From contig JBBHKE010002148.1 of the NCBI GenBank assembly GCA_037447655.1, forward strand, positions 1-64,000: a stretch of 64,000 nucleotides of DNA. Direction: 5' to 3'. Made by a program: the position numbers and the translations under genes. How positions within the stretch are numbered: position 1 is the stretch's first letter; every line of letters starts with the position of its first letter. Source of the DNA: Zygnema cylindricum. Its lineage: Eukaryota > Streptophyta > Zygnematophyceae > Zygnematales > Zygnemataceae. The notes under the pieces are model-generated. The model was not told where the DNA came from and searched no databases. It saw only the letters and a list, made by a program, of their open reading frames with translations. Below are positions 21,379 to 32,346 of the stretch, one piece after another.

Positions 21379-22341
21379 CTTAGCAGAAACAAGTAAAGAA
21401 AATGCAGGCAGCCTGCCTCCATCTCTTCTCTCTTGCCCCCATACTTGTTGCAGTCACTAAAGGAGAGAGAAAGCAATGGAGCCATGGCTGCCTCAGCTCC
21501 ATAGGAAGAACTAACGAGTGACTTATTCACTCTCAACAAAAGGTTGAGTCCGGCAGGACTCAAACCCCCGACCGGCGGAACGCGGCGTAGCCGTTAGCTC
21601 TAACTAGTCTGTTATAGAAGTCCGTTAGGTGATATAGGGTTTGATAAGTATTTAAAATGTTTTATAATACTGAAATCATTTAACTGAAATATAGACAAAT
21701 GAAAATAGAACTAGTTATGGTTTAGTGTGAACGTCATTTCGCACGAAACAAATGAATTGGACATTTGTTTCAACAGTCGACATTTAATGTCGGATTTAAT
21801 CAGATGGCGCACGTCATCGCTGAGATCGCGGAATGGTCACTTTGGCTTTTATGGACGTGGCATGACCTGACGCCGCGTGTAAGGATGACATTCGGTTTCG
21901 GGAATTCCGGAGAATATACGAACGAGTGGAAAAGTGACACGCGTCCACTTAGTAGCCTTGTCGTACAATGGCCGTACAGAAGGTACAACGACCGTAGTAC
22001 CTTTTCTATACTTTACACTTATTTGATTGGTTCGTATTTTAGTAGATAGGGGTTGTGAGAGAGGTTTAGGACTTAGGAAATTTTTGGTAGATAATCACCT
22101 CTCTCTCTAAGAGAGATTTGTATAAATTCGCATTTTTGCCGGCTCATAACTTATCGGCTGGTTGGCCGTTTTCAGTGATTCTTTTTGCTTCAGAATCACA
22201 AGAGTCCAGGCTACACAAGGGTGGAATCAAACTGTCAGTTTGCCTTCCTCGGCAATAGTGGTTGTGGCTTAAATTGGGTTAGTTAAATACTATCAAGAGG
22301 CTTCCTGTATTATGTGGTCCAATGGAGGACATAGAATTGCA
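21379..22341 (+). repeat. Solo LTR related to the E5/E2 family
   Basis: It aligns with the E5 LTR read in the same sense: CCATGGCTGCCT near 21482, AGGACTTAGGAAA near 22069, GTGATTCTTTTTGC near 22176, AGGCTACACA near 22209. It ends CAATGGAGGAC...GAATTGCA, that is M-E-D-I-E-L, comparable to M-E-V-S-E-F of E5. The first ~40 bases of the LTR are absent or unrecognisable. Its left neighbour is the + copy of G and its right neighbour a - strand G terminal repeat. On the - strand it includes a tRNA-like stretch with B-box GGTTTGAGTCC (about 21541-21551). Confidence 0.7.
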
Positions 22342-23886
22342 GCTTGGGCCCTAGCGGCCTTGGCTAAGAATGGGAACAGCTCGCGAGTCAAGCTAGGAGG
22401 AAGTGGAGGAGCGGGCACCCCAGATGGTTCCTTAGCCGGAGAATCAAAGATCGGTGCCAATGGGACAGATTTCTCTAACATAGGAGAGCCTTCTTCCGGT
22501 ACAAACGTCTCCTGCCTACCTTGCTCTCCAGATCCAATATCCGAAGTTCCCTTCTCCTAAACTTCTCCGCCTCCCATTGAGTGATGACTACGAAGAAGAG
22601 GACTTGACTGGAAAGGAAATTTTTACTCTCTCAGAAGAGTATCGTACTCAAACTAAAACGCCTATCCCCCCTAATCCGATGCGACAGGGTTGCTTTTTTA
22701 GTACTCTGCTTTACCACTGGAAATCTTAACAAATGCTCCCTCAAAACCCACTATTCTGATCAAAGGGTTATAGCAGCCTAATCCAGCAACACCAAGCCAA
22801 AACCGAAAAAGACCACAAGCAAAAACACGCATAAACTTCCACGTAGAGATATAATAAGAAATAGAATAGGTCGTTTTAGATTTAACAATATCACCTTGCC
22901 GCAGAAAAGAGAATAAAAGATTAAACAAATGGAATAGCGAAGCAAGCTCATCATACTTCGGGAATCAACGATGACAACGAGGAAAGGCAAAACTCCTCCC
23001 AATGGTACTACAAAGAGATATGATCCTCGTTCAACCCTCAGTGTCTGCAACTCCAAATTGACTGGACTCTTTTCGATTTCAAACAGCAACAGTCAAAAAT
23101 CACCCGTATGAAAGATAGTGCTAACTACCTGCCCGAACTATGATTTCCACAAAAGTCAGATCCAAAACCAAGATGGCAATAGAGTCGCAAAACACATAAA
23201 ACAAAGATTCTCCAACAGAAGGTTTATTTTTGATTTCGGGGGTTTGTCTCGGGAGACAGTACTGAAAAAGTAACTTGTCTCCTTTGGACCCAAGTGCCTT
23301 ATACATCAAAGTTTTTCCAATTTCAGGTTCAAAAGGTCAACGTTATGTTGGAAGCCAATGAGCGGGAAGCAAGTGTCATTGAACTGACATAAGACAAAAT
23401 AATCCGTACCACACTTGGGGCAAATTGCTCTGCTCAGGACTGCGGCTAGATCCGCAGCCGAAAGTCATAATTTGTTCCAATATTATAAGACAAAGTACTG
23501 AAAGGACACTTGAACGCCAAACTTTGACCTAATGTAATTAATGAACCAAAAATCAGCTGAACCTAAATTGAATTTCTATAAATAGCTCACACCACAATCT
23601 AGATGACAATCCAAAAAGTTGCCTGGCAATCCACAATGTACCCCCCACGAGGGCTAGTGGCAACTGGTCCTATGTAACAAAATTACAATCTTTGAGGCAA
23701 AATAACTTGGTCATCTGGCCTCCGTTAGGCGCGAAATGAAGTGCTTTTGACTCAATTTAGGAAATACATAAATCTTGTCCGATTTGGTCTTTCCCCTCCT
23801 ATGTACTTCGATGACCGTACAAGGTAAAAGAGGCCCGAAAATCCTTGAAAAAATAAAGGTGTGCCAGAAACGCATACGAACTTGAC
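22342..23886 (-). repeat. Terminal repeat of G, second copy (3' LTR candidate)
   Basis: It aligns with 52427-53956: shared blocks include GTGTGCCA near 23861, CGCCAAACTTTGACCTAA near 23515, CTGCGGCTAGATCCGC near 23440, GGAGACAGTACTGAAAAAG near 23253 and AACAAATGCT near 22729. It starts TGTCAAG (- strand) and ends in the first Gag codons (S-L-T-R-E-L-F-P-F-L-A-K-A-A-R-A-Q) where the neighbouring solo LTR cuts it. Its position just downstream of the methyltransferase fits a 3' LTR; the 5' end of another G copy is the alternative. Confidence 0.55.
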
Positions 23887-24491
23887 ATCGGGTAATTCTT
23901 CTGCTAAACAGTTGCCGTCTCGTCTATCAAATCGATTTGAAAAGTATTCAATTTGTAAATGCCGACATCGGTGTTTGACAAAGAGAACACTTGTTTTTTC
24001 TTTGCAAATAGTTATGAGAGTTGGACCTTTTGCTGAGGGTCCAATTGCTCCCTTAAGGTCCATTCCATCTTCCCAAGTTCCACTACCGCCCATGCTTCCA
24101 GTGGTCGGCCCCAACAGGAGATGTCGAATTCCAACCCTACCTCTACGTTTACTCTTCCCCCTCATATTAGGACACTACTGCTGACAACTTCCGCTAAGCT
24201 ATCCTTTTGTGAGTCTCCGCTCCCCCCCAGTGGAGAAACCCTCGAGTTTAGTGTTGTGCTAGAATGTGAAATTTTTCTCCTTGCTTCTCTCCCCCTCTTA
24301 AGCTACAAAGTGGCTTGCATCGTTAACAATTATCGAGCTTAAAGGTAGATAGCCCGAGACTGTGGGGATTGGAGACTGGAAAAGGCAAAAACATGCTTTA
24401 AGACCCATGAGACTGCATTCAAGTCCATACTCTTTCCAATTAAACTGCACCTCTGTAGGTCTAAAATACTGTGTGCGGCCATGGTTGCAGG
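23887..24491. other. Segment between the methyltransferase and the G terminal repeat
   Basis: I recognise no protein domain. On + there is a short frame (24121-24342) with a Pro/Ser-rich composition, on - one of 137 codons (23752-24165) that crosses the repeat boundary. This would be the 3' untranslated part of G, or a remnant of lost pol; the sequence does not decide. Confidence 0.4.
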
Positions 24492-25367
24492 TTAGAATCC
24501 CATGGTCTGTTCTCGTGCTTCAATAGTCGCTGTCGTCCCAGCTAGAACTTTATTATAAAATATCATTCTAAGGGCTCTTTTTCGATAAGCGTGACTGTGC
24601 GGGAAGGAAATCAGTGTTGGAAGTGCATGACGTGGGAACCTAGGCTTGTTGCAAGGGAAGTACGTTGAACAATCAGCTATGGTCACGGGGGTGGCCATTC
24701 GCCATTTTCCAAGAATTTGTTTCACGGTAATTTGGGGGTCTGGGATTTGGGTTTCTAAAAGTTGCTTGAAGACTAGAAGAGGGACCAAATTTTTCCAATA
24801 AGCTTTAACTCTATGCGCCCTGGATCTAATTTTCGCTGCATCAAAAACTAATGGAGCCCCTAAAATCTGGATAGCTTGATTCAAGTTGTTGGCAACATAT
24901 TTATGTTTATCATCTGAAGGGTGGACATTTTCTAAGACGTATCCCATTCGTTTGTCTTGGTGCTCTTCTAGCCATGAGATTAATTGTATCATGTCAAATA
25001 ATGTTCTACTCCTAGTGTCTTAATGTTCTTTTCCTGGTCCTGCTAGGGAGTACCTTTGACAAGGTTTTCCTGCCAAGACTAGATCTACCCTTCCCAAACA
25101 TTCTAAATGAGATGTCATGATGTGGTCAACATTCTGAGGAAGATTTCGGTGAGCGTTGGAAATGAAGGACACGGGAAGTTGCTGGGGAAATAGGTGGTGA
25201 AACTGTTGCAGGCGGTGTTCGCTAACAGCTCGAGCTTCATGCGATATTTTTATGGCTGCATAGGCTTCCACCTAGTATCATGCCTTCAAAACAACTTCCA
25301 AATCTAAACTGATTCCATAAAAGAGGGAGAATACTCGGGGTCTTAAATCTAGAATCATTAACGACAT
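24492..25367 (-). pseudogene. C5 cytosine DNA methyltransferase (Dnmt3-like), retroelement-borne, broken
   Basis: One continuous frame of about 292 codons carries the ordered motifs of C5 cytosine methyltransferases, with three in-frame stops. Motif I (S-adenosylmethionine binding) reads V-F-S-L-F-Y-G-I-S (about 25340), normally S-L-F-D-G-I. Motif IV holds the catalytic cysteine in P-C-Q-R-Y-S (25047-25064), followed by L-A-G-P-G-K. Motif VI is V-L-E-N-V (E-N-V at 24924-24932). The motif VIII region is S-R-A-H-R-V-K-A-Y-W (about 24800-24835). The stops (about 25278, 25272, 25020) and the lost Asp mean it is inactive. Spacing and the V-F-D-A-A ... H-R ... Y-W block recall Dnmt3/DRM enzymes, though P-C-Q is not their usual P-C-N. 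In life it would methylate cytosines in DNA. It lies downstream of the G gag-protease region in the same orientation once E3 is removed. Confidence 0.85.
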
Positions 25368-25521
25368 CACTTGTCGATTGAATTTCTCACCTTTGGACAG
25401 AAGAGTTGAGGATTAAGACCGACAAGAAGTTGTTTCTTTCTGTAAAATTGCTACAAAAGTTTGGTCCACTCCCCATTGAAGTGTGGACATCTATAATAAT
25501 CGGATTTGGTATTGTGTTTCC
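25368..25521 (-). other. G sequence between protease region and methyltransferase
   Basis: This joins 31542 across the E3 insertion. Together with 31542-31600 it forms a spacer of about 200 bases without recognisable domain, leaving no room for a reverse transcriptase between protease and methyltransferase. Confidence 0.5.
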
Positions 25522-26412
25522 TATTGTTCCACAACTAATGGTGCAGGTGGAGGAGCAACAGTACTAGTAGAAGTTGACATGATACACTCTCAAAAGCTAT
25601 CAAGATTCTTATCACACAACTAATTTCAAGTGTTCACCAAATCTTATACAAGCATCAAAACTTCACAAAAATCATTCACAATATAAAGCACATAAACATT
25701 GACAACTCTCGAAGTTTCACTATAATTGATTCAACAATGCTCAAGATTGAATACCCAAAAGTTTTCCCAAAAACTATTTGCAATTTACTACTTGGAAGTG
25801 TGGATACATAAAATGCTCTAAGTCCTAAGTCTTATACTCGTAGTGAGTATCTACTCATTGTTGTACCGCCAACAAAAACGTACCTGAAAGGTACGTCCAA
25901 AAACTAACGTAGCACTAACAACTAAGTATTCCTAATCCTGCCAACGTAATGTACCACCGTTCAATCAATATTACTCAGAATCAACACTAAATGATTGTAC
26001 ATATACTTGTCGGCTAAGTCATTTGTGATCCTCTTATAATTCTCGTCCATTAGCTTGATTCACATCAATCGCAACTGTGTTGTCCTGTAACGAATCATAT
26101 TTATATCATCCGCGGCTGCGTTGTCCCGTATCTGATCATATCCTAGATAACTCCAGCATCGTTGTCCGTACAGATCACATCCAAATCAACGGTAGCTACG
26201 TTGTCCTGTCTGTGTCAAAGCTCCGTTGTCCTGTCTGCGTTGCAGTTGCGTTTTCCCGTTCAATGTGTGACAAGCTTATGTGGGTGTTGATGCCATTCCA
26301 CAATATTTGTATTGTACTCAAGTGACAACGCGTGTCCCTTTAAAACTTACGCTACAGATTACTATCTTTCTGCCGTCACTCTAATTTATGGAGAATTAAA
26401 GCAAAATCAATA
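25522..26412 (-). repeat. 3' LTR of E3 (891 bp)
   Basis: It follows the polypurine tract TAGGGAAG (- strand, 26413-26420). The Gag ATG is intact in this copy (M-S-T-S-T-S-T-V-A, about 25592). Short CTGCGTTGTCC-like motifs recur on + between about 26080 and 26260. Confidence 0.85.
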
Positions 26413-26649
26413 CTTCCCTAAAGCTTTAGACTCAGTATATCAACGCAGTTGCGATGTCAGAGCACCATAGCTACGATGTTAAAATATCGCAGCATGGCAG
26501 AATAGCAACGCTGCAAATCAGCTAGTCAACTAGTCCCACTGTATCCCGATGTAGGACTAGCGCAGTATGGCAGTATAGCAGTGTAACAACTCAGCTAGTC
26601 ACTTAGTCCCACTATATCCCTACAATAATTCAGCTTAGGAGTAGGAAAA

Positions 26650-27240
26650 GCTTTAGTGAACATATCAACAATCATTTTTGCATCTCGCAAATAGCATAAT
26701 TTAAATACCCGGGAAAACATTTTTTCTATTACAAAGTGTAATCTTACATCTATGTGCTTGCTCTTGAAGTGGTGACTTGGGTTAGAGGCAATGGCAATGG
26801 CAGCCTAGTTATCACACCAAATCACTTTTGGTCCAACTTGCATGTATCGTAGTTCTTGAAATATGGATTTTACCCATAAGATTTCTTTGAGGGCCGAGCT
26901 TGCTGCCATATATTCTGACTCCATTGTCGACTGCGTTGTAACCTTTTGAAGTTTGCTGCTCGAGCAGCACATTCTGTTCCCAATTTGCAAAACGAATCAT
27001 GTGGTAGATTTCCGACTTGGCATGTCGCCATAACTTGCATCACTCCATGTTTGCAGCTTGACTTCTCCTCCGTCTAGTGCGAGTTTGAGGTCTTTGGTTC
27101 CTGCCAAATATCTTAAGACTCTCCTTGCTGCATCACGGTCAGATTTTCTCTGTACAACTGCTGCAGCAATATTAGGACGGGTACAATTCATGAAATAAAT
27201 TAAACTTCCCACTATTTGTCTATAAGGTATTAGTGTCATG
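26650..27240 (-). pseudogene. E3 RNase H, broken
   Basis: Fragments in several frames match E4: I-P-Y-R-Q-I-V-G-S-L-I-Y-F-M-N-C-T-R-P and D-A-S-Y-G-D-M-P-S-R-K-S (27239-26997), then M-E-S-E-Y-M-A-A-S-S-A-L-K-E and V-I-W-C-D-N (26990-26805). The end of the domain (K-H-M-D-V, about 26755) continues in yet another frame. A short deletion removes part of the block after T-R-P-N-I-A-A-A-V. Confidence 0.8.
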
Positions 27241-27437
27241 GGATCATCCTCCCTTGACTATAAATACTCACTAACAATAACACCCGGTTCTGTCTCTTCT
27301 CCCTCTAACTTCTGCCGAAACTATATTAGAGTTTCACACCCTTTTCCCCCCCGTATTCCGTACTCATCTAACATATTTCTAATAGCCTCTTTTCGAGTCA
27401 ATTTTATTAATCTCTTATTTCTATCCCTTTTTACTTG

Positions 27438-27990
27438 AATAACCAAAATACATTTGCCTCACTGAGGTCTTTCAACTCGAACCGTGAATTTAAGGCAATT
27501 TTGGTTTTATTAAGTTCAGCCTTTGATTTGCTAATTAATAGTTGATCATCAACATTCACCGCTATATACACTATCCCATCCTCACCCTTTAGAACGTAAA
27601 CAAAATGATATGAGGTTATCTTTTTAAATCTTAGGCTAGTTAAGAATTCGTCAAGCTTCAGATTCCATTGCCTAGGGGCTTATTTTAGATCGAACAAAGA
27701 TTTTAACAATTTGCATACTAAGTGCTCTTTTCCTGGCTCTGCATACATTTCAGGCTGCTGCATGTAAAGGGTCTTTTTTAGGTTTCTATGAAAAAAGGCC
27801 GTTTTTACATCCATCTGATGTATTTCCATATCTTTTATAGAATCTAAGGACAGGAAGATCCTACCTATCGGAAATCTTACAACCGAAGAAAATGTTTCTA
27901 CAAAATCAATTCCTTCTTTTTGATTATACACATTTGCCACAAGCCTAGCCTTATTTCATTCAATGGTGTTATACGGAAGTTAACTTCACC
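27438..27990 (-). pseudogene. E3 reverse transcriptase, broken
   Basis: The open part 27940-27680 has [13 protein letters not shown] and M-D-V-K-T-A-F-F, then a stop in place of Gln in L-K-Q-A-P-R-Q-W. The active site lies downstream as N-V-D-D (about 27545-27556) where relatives have Y-V-D-D, so the catalytic block is damaged as well as interrupted. The N-terminal RT start is at about 27990 with further stops. Confidence 0.8.
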
Positions 27991-28414
27991 TTGAATACCC
28001 ATTTGTTGTCGATCGCCTTTCAGTCCGGAGGAAGATCCACAAGCTCCAATGTCTGAGCTTCTATGATAGACTTCATTTCATCTTTAGCTGCCTCGATCTA
28101 GTGATTTGGCTCCGGTGATGAGAAGGCCTCCCAGATGGTCAAATTCTCCCCTGAGGCAACCGAGTAGGCAAAGTGAGAGCTTGCTTACAGGCGGCTACTA
28201 GATATCTTTCCCCTTTGAAATTTTGAGGCTGAGATCGTCGGATATCTTGTATTCCGTTTCAAACGCTGGTGGTGATCCGCATGTATTGACCGCTGTGTCG
28301 TTGCTTAAATTGAACTTGTTGAAATTCAAGATGAACCTCAGAAGACTGCTCTGAAACTAGAGTATCCTGTACCAGTTTGATAATAGGTTGATAGCAGTCC
28401 ATAATAATATACTC

Positions 28415-29344
28415 CTACACCTTTTGTTCCTTTTGTATATTTGTCAAGGTGAATAAATTGACCGAATCAAGCTCATCCTTCACAGTAATATTTTGAGCCA
28501 CAATTATAATTTGTTTCTCAAAGACAAAGACCTTATAATCTTTGGAGTGGTCATCATATCCTAGCAGAATACCCAGTAACCCTTTAGGTTCCATTTTCCA
28601 TCTATCTTGTGATGCATCTAAATGAAGCATTTACTACCAAAAAAAATTAAAATGACTAACATTAGGTTTCTTGCTTGTCTTGACTTCATAAGGCGTAGTC
28701 TCTACTGATTTATATCCTATTCTATTATTATTTTAAACTGCACAATTTAGAGTCTCAACCCAAAATTTTGGATCCACATTTTTATCGGCAAGCATCGACC
28801 CAGAGCTCTCTGTGAGTGCTCTATTTAATCTCTCTGGAACTCCATTTTGCTCCGTTGAATATGGAATAATGAACAGATGACTTATACCTTCCCTGAGTAA
28901 AAAGTTCTCAAATTCCTTCGATATGTATTCCCCACCATTGTCCAATGTGAGTTCCAACATTGGGAAATTATGTAGTTTTTCCACATAGGCTTTATAGTGT
29001 TTGAAGTGATCAAACATTTTGCTCTTTTCTTTCATAAAGTAAACCTTCTTAAATTTGGAAAAATCATCTGTAAAGGTGACCATATATTTCATGCCCCGGG
29101 CAGATGGTACCTTTGCAAGACGAAAATCATCGAAATAAATTTGTTGTAAAAGTCTAATTGACCGATGTTCTGAATCCGTAGAGAATGGCAGTCTGTGTAT
29201 TTTATTTAAAGCACAACCATCACACGTTTTAACCGGCTGATCCGTTACTGAAACACCATCTATTTTCCCAGTAATGACCATTTTTCTCAAACTATCATAA
29301 TTTATATGGCCTAGTCTTTTATTACAGCTCAGGCGGGTTAACAA
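28415..29344 (-). pseudogene. E3 integrase, broken
   Basis: 29344-28733 holds the zinc region (K-R-L-G-H-I-N-Y ... C-D-G-C-A), the DDE core (T-F-T-D-D-F-S-K ... L-D-N-G-G-E-Y) and V-P-E-R-L-N-R. A stop at about 28730 interrupts V-Y-I-K-N. 28630-28415 carries the C-terminal G-Y-D-D-H-S-K-D-Y block. It aligns with E4 34480-35400. Confidence 0.85.
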
Positions 29345-29450
29345 CCGAAATTACATAACATTAATAATACATATCTATACGGTGCATCTTGCTATAAGTA
29401 CCTCTTTACGCTCGCACGTTTTGTAACGACTGCCGACTAACAGAGTGGTA

Positions 29451-29813
29451 TCAGCCTTTACTCTCTTCCAAAGACGTAGAAAACAAATTTTTCTTAAAGT
29501 CAATGACAAAGAGGACATTGTGAAGAGTCATTTCAATTGCATTTCCCTCTACATCAACCAGCAAGGATACATCACCTATAGCACGAGTCTGGACACTCAT
29601 GCCACATGCATAGTAAATATTCTTTTCCGGTGTTGATTTCAGATTTTTGAAGATACTCTTGTTCCAGCAAATGTGGGTTGACGCTCTTGTATCTATAATC
29701 CATCCAAGGTCCTTTGGGCTCTCCATAGCTGTTGCCATGGCAAATAGATCTGCTTCGTCCTCCTCAGAAAGGTTCAGAGTCTCGTCCTGGTTCGGCGAAG
29801 ATGTCGAAAACAA
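29451..29813 (-). pseudogene. E3 protease region, broken
   Basis: The retropepsin motif reads I-I-D-T-R-A-S-T-H-I-C-W (about 29695), with Gly replaced by Arg as in E1. The downstream block (Y-Y-A-C-G-M-S-V-Q-T-R, V-L-F-V-I-D-F-K-K-N-L-F-S-T-S-L-E) matches E4. It joins the integrase part through a damaged stretch at 29345-29450. Confidence 0.8.
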
Positions 29814-29879
29814 TGCATTTCCTCAAGGTGTATGCCCCGTGAAGCCTTTGTCAAACTCGCTTTGTTGCCATCTTGACAT

Positions 29880-30692
29880 GTATTAACATGTTTTGTTAAC
29901 TTTTTTTAAGCTTGAGACATAAATTATATCCATGACCTCTCTCAATGCAATAGAAACAAGAATTGTTGGACTATCTATTTCCACCCTGATTAAACTGTTT
30001 AAACTGATTATGTGAATTAACATGATTTCTTTGCTGATTAAAATTTCCCTTTCTCTCAAAGTCTGTATTAAAAGCCTCTACTTTCTCAAAACTGAGAATT
30101 TTAGCTGTTGCTTCTTCCTCTAGTAAAATATTAATTGCTAACTGTAAAGTCCAGCTAGTTTTATCTTTTTGTTTGGGTATATCAGATGCTCCTTTCATAC
30201 TACGAGGGAGATCTCTCATTAGCAAAACTGCTTGTTGAAACTGAGGAAACGTGCCCCCTACACAAGCATGGGCATCTACAAGGATGCGAAATTCATTAGT
30301 ATGCATTGCCATCGTGCCGCGAGTGTACTTATAGTCCCAAATTTGTCTAGCTAACAAAAGTTATTCTTGGACATTAGCTTTTTTATAAAAAAATTTAAGA
30401 GATTTCGAGATGTCAATCGTCTTTTTCATTTTTTTGCGAGACATAGCTAAGTCTTTTGATATACATAATTTTAAAATAGAACGAGCCTGCGTATTCTTTT
30501 TAGACCAAGATGGATCCGATTCATCTAGTGAACCATCCAATATATCTTATAGATTAACATTCTCAAAAGTGAGTCTCTACCATATCCGCCCAGTAAACAT
30601 ATTTCTCCCCCGAGAAGATAGGAATGCTTGATGACGGGCCCATAACATATTGTTCCACAACCACCGGTGCAGGTGGAGGAGTAGCAGTAGTA
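29880..30692 (-). pseudogene. gag: E3 gag, start codon lost
   Basis: In this 5' LTR the Gag ATG has become ATT (about 30690), while the 3' LTR still has ATG. The protein otherwise opens S-T-S-T-T-T-A-T-P-P-P-A-P-V-V-V-E-Q, crosses the primer-binding site as Y-V-M-G-P, and continues to about 30360. The core (30357-29971; I-W-D-Y-K-Y-T-R-G-T-M-A) and a knuckle remnant (C-F-Y-C-I-E-R-G-H-G-Y-N-L-C, about 29910-29955) follow. Stops occur at about 30359 and 29969. Confidence 0.8.
30634..30647 (-). promoter_or_regulatory. Primer-binding site of E3
   Basis: TGTTATGGGCCCGTC follows the 5' LTR. GTTATGGGCCC matches the anticodon arm of initiator-Met tRNA over eleven bases, better than E1 or E4. Confidence 0.75.
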
Positions 30693-31541
30693 GTAGAAGT
30701 TGAAATGATACACTCTTAGAAGTTATCAAAAATCCTATCAAACAGTTGTTTTCAAGTGTTCACCAAATCTTATACAAGCATCTAAACTTTACAAAACTTT
30801 ATCACAATACAGAGCAACATAAACATTGACAACTCCTAAAGTTTTAGTACAATAGACCCAACAATGCTCAAGATAGAATACTCAGAAGTTTCTCAAAAGT
30901 TGTTTGCAGTTTTACTACTTGGAAGTCAAGATACATAAAATGCTCTAAGTCCTAAGTCTTGTACTTGCAGTGAGTATCTAATCACTGTTGTACCACCAAC
31001 ACAAGTGTATCTGGAGGTTTTTCGGAAAACTAACCTGCCACTAAGAACTAAGTATTGCTAATCTTGCCAACCTAATCTACCATCTTACAATCAGTATTAC
31101 TCAGAATCAACACTAAGTGATTGTACATATACTTGTCGGCTAAGTCATTTGTGATCCTCTTATTAATCTCGTTTGTTAACTTGATTCACATCAATTGTAG
31201 CTGTTTGTCCCATAACAAATTATATTGATATCATCCGCGGTTGCGTTGTCCCTACCGCATCATATCCAAGATAATCGTAGCTGCGTTGTTCGTACGGATC
31301 ATATCCAAAATAATCGTAGCTCCTTTGTCCTGTCTGCGTCGTAGCTGCGTTGTCTTGTGTGCGTTGCAGCTGCGTTTTCCAATTCAACGTGTGACAGGCA
31401 TATGTGGGTGTTGGTGCCATTTCAAAATATTTGTACTGTACTCAAGTGACAACGCGTGTCTATGTAATACTTACGCTACAGATTACTATCCTTCTGTTAT
31501 CACACTTATTTATTGAGACTTAAAGGTTTCCAAAATCAACA
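30648..31541 (-). repeat. 5' LTR of E3 (894 bp)
   Basis: It starts TGTTGATTTTGG (- strand, 31541 inward). It aligns with 25522-26412 and, for its 3' half, with the LTRs of E4. Confidence 0.85.
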
Positions 31542-32346
31542 CTTCCCACCGCTTAAAAGTAAGGAACTACTAAATTGCCTCGGTGATATCAGCGGAACTG
31601 GCAAATAGATTTGACGCGGTAAAGGTTGCATACACAGGGTAACGTCAAGTCACATGAACATTTGTCTTTCCCTGATTCCGTAAGGTTAAGGGCACCACCA
31701 CCTTTTTCCCTTCACGATCCTCGAGGTCCCGTACAGTAAACTACTCTTTCGAAACACTCAACCCCATATTTAGCCATCTCCATGTAGCCATCCTCAACAG
31801 AATCTCAAACTGCTTACCTACCACCACCACAGGGGAGTTGAATTCAAAAGTGTTGGCACGCGTCATCGGAAAATACAATTGCCATGGTGTTTATGATTCC
31901 GTGGACAGGGTGACTTCCGCTTTTGACCGTGGTCAGGAATATGTCGCTCAAGCAGATTTTAGGCCGGAGTTCCTCGGGCATTTGTTGTAAAGTCGAGGTT
32001 GTGAGTAGGTTTGGAAGCGCCAAAGTATCGACCACGGCATCCTGATAACCTCCGTATACGTTGAGTTTGAAATTGCCGATCCTGTTGAGAATGAGGACGA
32101 CTCATAACGCCTTATGATCATTGTCTATCAAAAGAGTTTTAGGTTCCGAGGACAAAAAGAACACCCGGAGCTGATTTGCTAAAGCTACTCTCTCCCATCC
32201 CGTGTGGATTTCCTCCCTTACTGTCTGAATGAGGATTTCTTCGGTTAAATTATGGGATGTGGCCAGATTTTTTATATGAGTGAGGGCGTAGGGCATGAGG
32301 TGTCGTTTTAATATGACATTTAATTTGGAGGAAGGAGGTTGAGCAT
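31542..32346 (-). pseudogene. Element G: retropepsin-like region
   Basis: Two open stretches (32296-32102 and 32035-31844) join after one stop. The first reads H-I-K-N-L-A-T-S-H-N-L-T-E-E-I ... L-L-I-D-N-D-H-K-A-L. The second follows a segment N-F-K-L-N-V-Y-G-G-Y-Q-D-A-V-V-D-T-L-A-L-P-N-L, which looks like a retropepsin entry with D-T-G turned to D-T-L (about 32012-32020). This is inference from the motif and from its place after gag. Reading outward it joins 38220 across E4 and 25521 across E3. Confidence 0.5.

Larger units (their letters stand above)
25522..31541 (-). mobile_element. E3: degraded full-length Ty1/copia inserted in G
   Basis: LTRs are at 25522-26412 and 30648-31541, with primer-binding site, gag, protease, integrase, RT, RNase H and polypurine tract between them in normal order. 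Flanking pentamers are TTTCC (25517-25521) and CTTCC (31542-31546), a decayed target-site duplication. It is the same family as E4 by protein and by the 3' half of the LTR, but the first part of the LTR differs. It has many stops and frameshifts and is the most decayed of the three insertions in G. Confidence 0.9.

Noticed and set aside
24121-24342. 73-codon + strand frame downstream of the methyltransferase as a gene.
   Set aside because: Low complexity, no domain, opposite strand to element G.
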